64,000 nt of DNA from Burkholderia cepacia GG4 (lineage in GTDB: Bacteria > Pseudomonadota > Gammaproteobacteria > Burkholderiales > Burkholderiaceae): NCBI RefSeq assembly GCF_000292915.1, contig NC_018513.1, forward strand, positions 3,399,656 through 3,463,655, given 5' to 3'. Positions 54,501 to 64,000 of this stretch are shown piece after piece. The translations under genes and the position numbers were made by a program. A model generated the notes under the pieces. The model searched no databases. It worked only from the letters and a program-made list of their open reading frames with translations, and was not told the DNA's origin. The stretch's first letter is position 1. Every line of letters begins with the position of its first letter.

Positions 54501-55816
54501 GGCTCGAACGCCTGGATACCGAGACGGTGCAGCGTCGGCGCACGGTTCAGCATCACCGGGTGCTCGCGGATCACCTCTTCGAGGATGTCCCACACCACCG
54601 GCGTCTGGTTCTCGACTTCCTTCTTCGCAGCCTTGATGGTCGTCGCGACGCCCATCACTTCCAGCTTGTTGAAGATGAACGGCTTGAACAGCTCGAGCGC
54701 CATCAGCTTCGGCAGACCGCACTGGTGCAGCTTCAGCGTCGGGCCGACCACGATGACCGAACGGCCCGAGTAGTCGACGCGCTTGCCCAGCAGGTTCTGA
54801 CGGAAACGACCGCCCTTACCCTTGATCATGTCGGCGAGCGACTTCAGCGGACGCTTGTTCGCGCCCGTCATCGCCTTGCCGCGACGACCGTTGTCGAGCA
54901 GCGAGTCGACGGCTTCCTGCAGCATCCGCTTTTCGTTGCGGACGATGATTTCAGGTGCCTTCAGCTCGAGCAGACGCTTCAACCGGTTGTTACGGTTGAT
55001 CACGCGGCGATACAGGTCGTTCAGGTCCGACGTCGCGAAACGGCCGCCGTCCAGCGGCACGAGCGGACGCAGTTCCGGCGGCAGCACCGGCAGCACTTCG
55101 AGGATCATCCACTCGGGCTTGATGCCCGAGCGCTGGAATGCCTCGAGGACCTTCAGGCGCTTCGCGTACTTCTTGATCTTCGCTTCCGAGCCGGTGTTCT
55201 TCAGCTCGGTGCGCAGCGTCTCGACCTGCTCGTCGATGTTGATCGCGCGCAGCAGTTCACGCACGCCTTCCGCGCCCATCTCGGCACGGAATTCGTCGCC
55301 GTATTCCTCGACCTTGTTGTAGTAATCCTCTTCGGTCATGATCTGCCGCGCCTTCAGCGGCGTCATGCCCGGTTCGATCACCACGTACGCTTCGAAGTAC
55401 AGCACGCGTTCGATGTCGCGCAGCGTCATGTCGAGCACCATGCCCAGACGCGACGGCAGCGACTTCAGGAACCAGATGTGCGCAACCGGCGAGGCGAGCT
55501 CGATGTGGCCCATGCGCTCGCGACGCACCTTCGCCAACGTGACTTCGACGCCGCACTTCTCGCAGATCACGCCGCGATGCTTCAGGCGCTTGTACTTGCC
55601 GCACAGGCACTCGTAGTCCTTGATCGGCCCGAAGATCTTCGCGCAGAAGAGACCATCGCGTTCCGGCTTGAACGTACGGTAGTTGATGGTCTCCGGCTTC
55701 TTCACTTCACCGAACGACCACGAACGGATCTTGTCCGGCGAGGCCAGACCGATCTTGATCGCGTCGAAAACTTCTTCCTGTTGGACTTGCTTGAATAGAT
55801 CGAGCAGAGCTTTCAT
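51572..55816 (-). CDS. rpoC: RNA polymerase beta' subunit
   Basis: A 1414-residue subunit. The N-terminal zinc site is [20 protein letters not shown], the catalytic magnesium loop is [12 protein letters not shown], and the second zinc site has Cys in CGTSNG and [13 protein letters not shown]. The trigger-loop region [18 protein letters not shown] is intact. The C-terminus ends with an acidic tail. Length fits betaproteobacterial RpoC. It is 21 bases after rpoB and ends with a strong terminator. Confidence 0.98.
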   Translation of the reverse strand: MKALLDLFKQVQQEEVFDAIKIGLASPDKIRSWSFGEVKKPETINYRTFKPERDGLFCAKIFGPIKDYECLCGKYKRLKHRGVICEKCGVEVTLAKVRRERMGHIELASPVAHIWFLKSLPSRLGMVLDMTLRDIERVLYFEAYVVIEPGMTPLKARQIMTEEDYYNKVEEYGDEFRAEMGAEGVRELLRAINIDEQVETLRTELKNTGSEAKIKKYAKRLKVLEAFQRSGIKPEWMILEVLPVLPPELRPLVPLDGGRFATSDLNDLYRRVINRNNRLKRLLELKAPEIIVRNEKRMLQEAVDSLLDNGRRGKAMTGANKRPLKSLADMIKGKGGRFRQNLLGKRVDYSGRSVIVVGPTLKLHQCGLPKLMALELFKPFIFNKLEVMGVATTIKAAKKEVENQTPVVWDILEEVIREHPVMLNRAPTLHRLGIQAFEPVLIEGKAIQLHPLVCAAFNADFDGDQMAVHVPLSLEAQMEARTLMLASNNVLFPANGDPSIVPSQDIVLGLYYATREAINGKGEGLSFTGVSEAIRAYENKEVELASRVNVRITEMVRNEDTSEGAPQFVPKISLYATTVGRAILSEILPHGLPFSVLNKPLKKKEISRLINTAFRKCGLRATVVFADQLMQSGFRLATRAGISICVDDMLVPPQKETIVGDAAKKVKEYDRQYMSGLVTAQERYNNVVDIWSATSEAVGKAMMEQLSTEPVTDRDGNETRQESFNSIYMMADSGARGSAVQIRQLAGMRGLMAKPDGSIIETPITANFREGLNVLQYFISTHGARKGLADTALKTANSGYLTRRLVDVTQDLVVVEDDCGTSNGVAMKALVEGGEVVEALRDRILGRVAVADVVNPETQETVYESGMLLDETAVEEIERLGIDEVRVRTPLTCETRYGLCAACYGRDLGRGSLVNVGEAVGVIAAQSIGEPGTQLTMRTFHIGGAASRAAVASSVEAKSNGIVRFTATMRYVTNAKGEQIVISRSGEALITDDFGRERERHKVPYGATLLQLDGATIKAGTQLATWDPMTRPIITEYGGTVKFENVEEGVTVAKQIDDVTGLSTLVVIDVKRRGSQASKSVRPQVKLLDANGDEVKIPGTEHAVQIGFQVGALITVKDGQQVQVGEVLARIPTEAQKTRDITGGLPRVAELFEARSPKDAGILAEVTGTTSFGKDTKGKQRLVITDLEGNQHEFLIAKEKQVLVHDAQVVNKGEMIVDGPADPHDILRLQGIEALSRYIVDEVQDVYRLQGVKINDKHIEVIVRQMLRRVQITDNGDTRFIPGEQVERSDMLDENDRMIAEDKRPASYDNVLLGITKASLSTDSFISAASFQETTRVLTEAAIMGKRDDLRGLKENVIVGRLIPAGTGLAFHKARKAKESSDRERFDQIAAEEAFDFGTPSAPAEEPQQHPTAE

Positions 55817-55837
55817 TGCCTTCTCTCCGTAGTCCGA

Positions 55838-59944
<4,107 letters not shown>

Positions 59945-60157
59945 ACGATCTCCGAATCACGGCGGGTGCTATCGAGGCGGAATACCTGGACGTTTCAAAC
60001 CCGAGTGTTCACCGACTGAGACCCGATGGCCGTCCAACGGCTTGAACGAGCCGAGAAGCTTGGTGGTTGGCCGCTACCAACCGCTGGCTGACGGCAGCGG
60101 ATGCCTGTGTTGCCCGCTACCCGACCAAACTTGCCTTCTGCAGTCGCTTCAGAAGAC

Positions 60158-60207
60158 AAAGAGAACCGCCAATCGTGACCAATCACTACGATCAGGCGGT
60201 TTTCTTT
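60158..60207 (-). promoter_or_regulatory. Long hairpin between rplL and rpoB, possible RNase III site
   Basis: On the minus strand AAAGAAAACCGCC pairs with GGCGGTTCTCTTT (one mismatch) and continues as ATCGT/ACGAT to an 11-base loop, a duplex of about 20 bp. In E. coli RNase III cleaves a hairpin in the same intercistronic region. No U-tract follows. Confidence 0.55.
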
Positions 60208-60270
60208 GGCTTCTGGGGCCAATTATTCGGGCTCCCGAATGAGTGCCAGAATAACGTCCCCACAAAGCAC

Positions 60271-60303
60271 AAAAAGGCCGGCGGTGAAAATACCGCCAGC
60301 CTT
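60271..60303 (-). terminator. Attenuator-like terminator after rplL
   Basis: On the minus strand AAGGC-GGCGGT pairs with ACCGCC-GCCTT (one mismatch) around ATTTTC, followed by TTTGTG. Partial termination here would lower rpoBC relative to rplJL, as known in E. coli. Confidence 0.7.
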
Positions 60304-60321
60304 CGCACAGCGCGCCGAAAC

Positions 60322-60696
60322 TTACTTGACTTCGACCTTCGCGCCTGCGTCTTCCAGCTTCTTCTTGGCTTCTTCAGCAGCAGCCTTGTCGACGCCTTCC
60401 TTGACAGCCTTCGGTGCGCCGTCAACGACGTCCTTCGCTTCCTTCAGGCCCAGGCCCGTCAGTTCGCGAACTGCCTTGATGACTGCAACCTTGTTGCTGC
60501 CTGCTTCAGTCAGAACGACCGTGAATTCGGTCTTCTCTTCTGCAGCAGCAGCAGCGCCGCCGCCTGCCGGGCCAGCGACTGCCACTGCAGCTGCCGACAC
60601 GCCAAACTTCTCTTCGAACGCCTTGACCAGTTCGTTCAGTTCCAGAACGGTCATCCCTTCGACTGCTGCCAGGATGTCTTCTTTTGCGATTGCCAT
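60322..60696 (-). CDS. rplL: 50S ribosomal protein L7/L12
   Basis: A 124-residue stalk protein that recruits translation factors. The N-terminal dimerisation helices ([20 protein letters not shown]), an Ala/Gly hinge ([17 protein letters not shown]) and the C-terminal factor-binding domain ([25 protein letters not shown]) are all present. It lies 63 bases after rplJ. Confidence 0.98.
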   Translation of the reverse strand: MAIAKEDILAAVEGMTVLELNELVKAFEEKFGVSAAAVAVAGPAGGGAAAAAEEKTEFTVVLTEAGSNKVAVIKAVRELTGLGLKEAKDVVDGAPKAVKEGVDKAAAEEAKKKLEDAGAKVEVK

Positions 60697-60759
60697 TTGA
60701 AATACTCCTAAATTGAATTCGGATACAGCCAGCGATCAGTAACGCTGATGCACGTTCGC

Positions 60760-61257
60760 TTACGCAGCTTCCGCTTGCTTCTTCTCGGCGAGCGCGGCCA
60801 GGGCACGCGCAAAGCCCGAAACAGGCGATTGCATAACGAACAGCAGCTTCGAGAGCAGTTCTTCGCGGCTCGGGATGCTTGCCAGCGCTTGCACGCCAGC
60901 CTTGTCCATCACCTTGCCATCGAACGAACCAGCCTTGATGACCAACTTGTCATTGCCCTTGCTGAAGTCGTGAACGACCTTCGCAGCAGCAATTGCATCT
61001 TCCGAGATGCCGTAGATCAGCGGACCAGTCATCTGCTCTGCCAGCGGAGCAAAAGGCGTACCTTCAACAGCGCGACGCGCCAGCGTGTTCTTCAACACGC
61101 GCAGGTAAACCTGTTGCTCACGCGCTTTCGCGCGCAGCTTGGTCAGATCGCCAACCGCAATTCCACGATACTCAGCCAGCACAACGGTCTGGGCCTTCGC
61201 GACTTGCGCGGCAACCTCAGCGACGACGGCTTGCTTGTCTTCTCTATTAAGCGGCAC
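60760..61257 (-). CDS. rplJ: 50S ribosomal protein L10, GTG start
   Basis: A 165-residue stalk base protein carrying L7/L12 dimers. [20 protein letters not shown] follows a GTG with GGAGG six bases upstream; a start at 61311 would add 18 unlikely residues. The C-terminal helix that binds L7/L12 ends in [14 protein letters not shown]. In E. coli the L10-L12 complex represses its own leader, and a 308-base leader is present here too. Confidence 0.96.
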   Translation of the reverse strand: MPLNREDKQAVVAEVAAQVAKAQTVVLAEYRGIAVGDLTKLRAKAREQQVYLRVLKNTLARRAVEGTPFAPLAEQMTGPLIYGISEDAIAAAKVVHDFSKGNDKLVIKAGSFDGKVMDKAGVQALASIPSREELLSKLLFVMQSPVSGFARALAALAEKKQAEAA

Positions 61258-61565
61258 GGTTAGCCTCCAGAAACGATACGTTCGGCGCGGCCGGCATGGC
61301 CGAAACCTCACGTACCTCGTTCAACAACGGCGTCCGACCTCGTTAGGAGTATTTCCACCTCACGCCGTGAATCGCTTCACGACCTGCGGCTTCACCACTG
61401 CAAAACTTTTTCGGGTTCGCCATCTGCGTTGGCTTGAATTAAGGGATCGCCTGCCTGCTGCGTCCCACCAACGGTCTTTGATAACCGGTTGCCCGCGCTA
61501 CTGCACGAACAACCGCCCAAAGCCCATGTAGGCCGCTTCGCGAACGAAGCGGCCCGAATACTTGC
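61258..61565 (-). promoter_or_regulatory. rplA-rplJ intergenic region, candidate L10 leader
   Basis: This gap of 308 bases has no coding content. It holds a perfect 10-bp inverted repeat GGCCGCTTCG/CGAAGCGGCC with a TTCG-type loop (61531-61554) just after rplA, without a U-tract, and further GC-rich complementarity nearer rplJ. By analogy with other proteobacteria it should contain the rplJL promoter and the L10-L12 binding leader; neither was pinned to bases. Confidence 0.45.
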
Positions 61566-62264
61566 TTACTGTGCTGCCAGCGTAGCCTGGTCGACACGCA
61601 CGCCGACGCCCATCGTGCTCGACAGTGCGATCTTGCGCAGGTAGATGCCCTTGCTCGTTGCCGGCTTCGCCTTCTGCAGCGCTTCGATCAGCGCCGACAG
61701 GTTCGAACGCAGTGCGGTCGATTCGAACGATGCACGGCCGATGGTCGCGTGGATGATACCGGCCTTGTCGACACGGAATTGCACCTGACCAGCCTTCGCG
61801 TTCTTGACGGCGGTTGCGACGTCCGGCGTGACCGTGCCGACCTTCGGGTTCGGCATCAGGCCGCGCGGGCCGAGGATCTGGCCGAGCGTACCGACGATAC
61901 GCATCGTGTCCGGCGAAGCGATCACGATGTCGAAGTCCATCTGGCCAGCCTTGATCTGCTCAGCCAGGTCTTCCATACCGACGATTTCCGCGCCTGCTGC
62001 ACGAGCCTGCTCGGCCTTCTCGCCTTGCGCGAACACGGCAACGCGAACCGACTTGCCCGTACCTGCCGGCAGAACGACCGAACCACGAACGACCTGGTCC
62101 GACTTCTTCGCATCGATGCCGAGCTGAACTGCGACGTCGATCGACTCGTTGAACTTCGCGCTCGCGCATTCCTTCACGAGTGCCAGTGCGTCTTCGATCG
62201 CGTACAGCTTCTGACGGTCGACCTTGGCGGCAAATGCCTGACGGCGCTTGGAGATCTTAGCCAT
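61566..62264 (-). CDS. rplA: 50S ribosomal protein L1
   Basis: A 232-residue stalk protein that guides tRNA exit and in E. coli represses the rplKA unit. [20 protein letters not shown], the core [20 protein letters not shown] and the segment [16 protein letters not shown] are diagnostic. It starts immediately after the rplK stop. Confidence 0.98.
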   Translation of the reverse strand: MAKISKRRQAFAAKVDRQKLYAIEDALALVKECASAKFNESIDVAVQLGIDAKKSDQVVRGSVVLPAGTGKSVRVAVFAQGEKAEQARAAGAEIVGMEDLAEQIKAGQMDFDIVIASPDTMRIVGTLGQILGPRGLMPNPKVGTVTPDVATAVKNAKAGQVQFRVDKAGIIHATIGRASFESTALRSNLSALIEALQKAKPATSKGIYLRKIALSSTMGVGVRVDQATLAAQ

Positions 62265-62696
62265 TTACACGCCCTCCACAGTGATGCCCATCGAGCGTGC
62301 GCTACCAGCGATGGTGCGAACGGCTGCGTCCAGATCAGCTGCCGTAAGGTCCGGCATCTTGGTCTTCGCGATTTCTTCGGCTTGAGCGCGCGTGATCGAA
62401 CCGACCTTGTCGGTGTGCGGCTTGCTCGAGCCCTTGTCCACCTTCGCCGCCTTCTTGATCAGGACGGTCGCCGGCGGCGTCTTCATCACGAACGTGAAGC
62501 TCTTGTCAGCGAATGCCGTGATGACCACCGGCACCGGCAGACCCGGCTCCATGCCTTGAGTCTGCGCGTTGAACGCCTTGCAGAACTCCATGATGTTCAG
62601 GCCGCGCTGGCCCAGTGCCGGACCGACCGGCGGCGACGGGTTGGCTTTACCTGCAGGGATCTGCAGCTTGATAAAGCCGATAATCTTCTTTGCCAT
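62265..62696 (-). CDS. rplK: 50S ribosomal protein L11
   Basis: A 143-residue protein of the GTPase centre, needed for stringent response signalling through Rel[21 protein letters not shown] with the conserved Pro-rich loop, and [13 protein letters not shown] at the end, are intact. It lies 141 bases after nusG; that gap carries a stable hairpin at 62805-62828 and a GAACGCC/GGCGTTC hairpin at 62712-62730 near the ribosome binding site. Confidence 0.98.
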   Translation of the reverse strand: MAKKIIGFIKLQIPAGKANPSPPVGPALGQRGLNIMEFCKAFNAQTQGMEPGLPVPVVITAFADKSFTFVMKTPPATVLIKKAAKVDKGSSKPHTDKVGSITRAQAEEIAKTKMPDLTAADLDAAVRTIAGSARSMGITVEGV

Positions 62697-62804
62697 TTGT
62701 GAACCTCATTGGAACGCCGGAGGGGCGTTCGGTGAGTAATAACGCGCGTTCGCCGCTGGCTACTGACGCTCCTCAACGGCCATGACGCGGACCGTAAGCG
62801 CGAA

Positions 62805-62828
62805 GGCGGGCAGCCGAGGCTGCCCGCC
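62805..62828 (-). promoter_or_regulatory. Perfect GC-rich hairpin between nusG and rplK
   Basis: GGCGGGCAGC pairs perfectly with GCTGCCCGCC around CTCG, ten bases beyond the nusG stop. No U-tract follows, so it is more likely a processing or stability element than a terminator. Confidence 0.5.
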
Positions 62829-62837
62829 GAATCGGGA

Positions 62838-63395
62838 TCAAACTTTTTCGACCTGGCCGAACTCGAGTTCGACAGGGGTGGAGCGGCCAAAGATGGTGAC
62901 CGACACACGCACGCGCGATTTCTCGTAGTTGACTTCTTCGACCGTGCCATTGAAGTCCGTGAACGGGCCTTCCTTGACACGCACCATCTCGCCAACTTCG
63001 AACAGGGTCTTCGGGCGCGGCTTCTCAACGCCTTCCTGCATCTGCGACATGATCTTTTCGACTTCCTTCGGGGAAATCGGGGTCGGGCGGTTACGCGCAC
63101 CGCCGACGAAACCCGTGACCTTCGCCGTGTTCTTCACGAGGTGCCACGTTTCGTCCGTCATTTCCATCTCAACCAGCACGTAGCCGGGGAAGAAACGACG
63201 CTCGGTTACAGCCTTGTGGCCGCCCTTGACTTCGACCACTTCTTCGGTCGGGACCAGGATCTGACCGAATTTATCCTGCATGCCAGCACGTTCGATGCGC
63301 TCCTGAAGCGCACGTTGCACGCTCTTCTCCATACCGGAGTAGGCGTGCACGACGTACCAACGCTTTCCGCTCGGGGATGCCGGAGTATCGCTCAT
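62838..63395 (-). CDS. nusG: Transcription termination/antitermination factor NusG
   Basis: A 185-residue factor that couples RNA polymerase with Rho or the ribosome. The NGN domain (about 10-115) shows [20 protein letters not shown] and [10 protein letters not shown]. The C-terminal KOW domain shows [20 protein letters not shown]. One base separates it from secE. Confidence 0.98.
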   Translation of the reverse strand: MSDTPASPSGKRWYVVHAYSGMEKSVQRALQERIERAGMQDKFGQILVPTEEVVEVKGGHKAVTERRFFPGYVLVEMEMTDETWHLVKNTAKVTGFVGGARNRPTPISPKEVEKIMSQMQEGVEKPRPKTLFEVGEMVRVKEGPFTDFNGTVEEVNYEKSRVRVSVTIFGRSTPVELEFGQVEKV

Positions 63396-63396
63396 A

Positions 63397-63777
63397 TCAT
63401 TTCCAACCCAGAATCGCCGAGAAAATCACCCATTCGATCGATTTGTCACTCAACCAGAGGAAAATCGCCATCACGAGCACGAAACCGAACACGACGAGTG
63501 TGGTTTGCGTCGCTTCCTTGCGGGTGGGCCAAACGACCTTGCGGACTTCCTTGTACGAATCCTTGGCAAACGCGATGAGGCTCTTGCCAGGTGCGGACAT
63601 CAGCCCGACGGCCACGCCAGCGATGATACCTACCGCCAAAGCGGCACCGCGGACATACCACTGCTGGTTGGCCAGCCAGAAGAAGCCCACGAATCCGGCC
63701 AAGACCAGCAATACGCCCAGGGCCAGCATCAGCTTATCGCCGGAGGTATTTACAGTTTCGACGGATGGATTCGCCAT
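63397..63777 (-). CDS. secE: Preprotein translocase subunit SecE
   Basis: A 126-residue protein of the three-helix type, as in E. coli. The first two helices lie near residues 14-30 and 40-60. The conserved amphipathic segment and third helix read [22 protein letters not shown] followed by [18 protein letters not shown]. It stabilises SecY. It is the first protein gene after tRNA-Trp. Confidence 0.96.
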   Translation of the reverse strand: MANPSVETVNTSGDKLMLALGVLLVLAGFVGFFWLANQQWYVRGAALAVGIIAGVAVGLMSAPGKSLIAFAKDSYKEVRKVVWPTRKEATQTTLVVFGFVLVMAIFLWLSDKSIEWVIFSAILGWK

Positions 63778-63819
63778 AACACCTTAAAACAAATGCCACG
63801 TAGGACACGTGGCGATTTT

Positions 63820-63895
63820 TGGCAGGGGCAGAGGGAATCGAACCCCCAACCTTCGGTTTTGGAGACCGACGCTCTGCCAGTTGAGCTATACCCCT
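63820..63895 (-). tRNA. trpT: tRNA-Trp (anticodon CCA)
   Basis: A 76-nt tRNA read on the minus strand. The 7-bp acceptor stem AGGGGTA/TGCCCCT (with a T-G pair), the D arm beginning GCTCAACTGGCAGAGC, the anticodon loop with CCA flanked by T and A, and the T arm GGGGGTTCGATTCCC are all intact. The discriminator is G and the CCA end is encoded. The position between tuf and secE is the usual one in proteobacteria. Confidence 0.97.
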
Positions 63896-63954
63896 AAACC
63901 ATGCTGGGGCCGGCTGTTGCCAGCCCCAAAACTGTCGATCAACGAATAACTGGC

Positions 63955-64000
63955 TTACTCGATGATCTTGGCGACGACGCCGGCGCCGACGGTACGGCCA
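63955..64000 (-). CDS. tuf: Elongation factor Tu, second copy, 3' end only
   Basis: Only the stop codon and the last 14 codons are inside the window. These 46 bases equal the 3' end of the first tuf gene (from 44782) base for base, while the downstream flanks differ completely. Two tuf genes, one in the str operon and one before tRNA-Trp-secE, are usual in Beta- and Gammaproteobacteria. A hairpin at 63904-63929 lies between it and the tRNA. Confidence 0.9.
   Translation of the reverse strand, partial: GRTVGAGVVAKIIE

Overview
The window is GC-rich, densely packed bacterial chromosome. Gene content and order point to a Burkholderia, most likely of the B. cepacia complex: gltB, an aroKB-dgt cluster behind pil genes, ugpBAECQ, msrPQ, ccsB-resB, hemB, dsbD-cutA, then the whole rplQ-to-tuf transcription and translation supercluster. 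The genus call rests on protein style and synteny remembered from the group; no database search was run. Nearly everything after 29.8 kb, and most of what precedes it, lies on the minus strand.

Layout. 1-3.6 kb: 5' part of gltB, a RAYT-like transposase relative whose catalytic HUH pair is replaced by Gln, and an OmpW porin. 3.6-8.7 kb: complete glycerol-3-phosphate/glycerophosphodiester uptake operon ugpB-A-E-C-Q. 8.8-15.7 kb: pilM, pilN, a PilO-PilP-like fused gene, a short pilQ, aroK, aroB and dgt, in tight and partly overlapping order. 16-19.1 kb: PBP1A, frataxin and the small lipoprotein LptM. 19.2-25.2 kb: methionine sulfoxide reductase MsrPQ, the System II cytochrome c biogenesis pair, and a cytochrome c4. 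25.4-29.7 kb: engB, a candidate structured sRNA, hemB, dsbD and cutA. 29.8-49.3 kb: alpha, spc, S10 and str operons (rplQ to rpsL) with one tuf gene. 49.5-63.8 kb: recQ, rpoC, rpoB, rplL, rplJ, rplA, rplK, nusG, secE. 63.8-64 kb: tRNA-Trp and the 3' end of a second tuf.

Most interesting observations. (1) The 258-base engB-hemB gap encodes, on the minus strand, a compact series of four hairpins ending in a canonical terminator, with a CUCCUCCC anti-Shine-Dalgarno loop and a -10-like box just upstream: a strong sRNA candidate. (2) The complete tuf gene carries three +1 expansions of G/C runs within about 110 bases; together they restore the frame but scramble 35 residues of the EF-Tu GTPase domain, which looks like sequencing or consensus error in a duplicated gene. 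(3) The RAYT relative keeps its fold-defining motifs but has lost both HUH histidines. (4) PilO and PilP appear fused. (5) The spc promoter between rpsQ and rplN is covered by a 12-bp perfect inverted repeat. (6) Terminator- or processing-like hairpins sit inside the ribosomal operons, notably rpoA/rplQ, rpsK/rpsD and rplL/rpoB.

Together the genes describe housekeeping: nitrogen assimilation, phosphorus-responsive glycerol-3-phosphate uptake, aromatic amino acid and haem synthesis, envelope assembly and redox repair, and the core gene-expression machinery.
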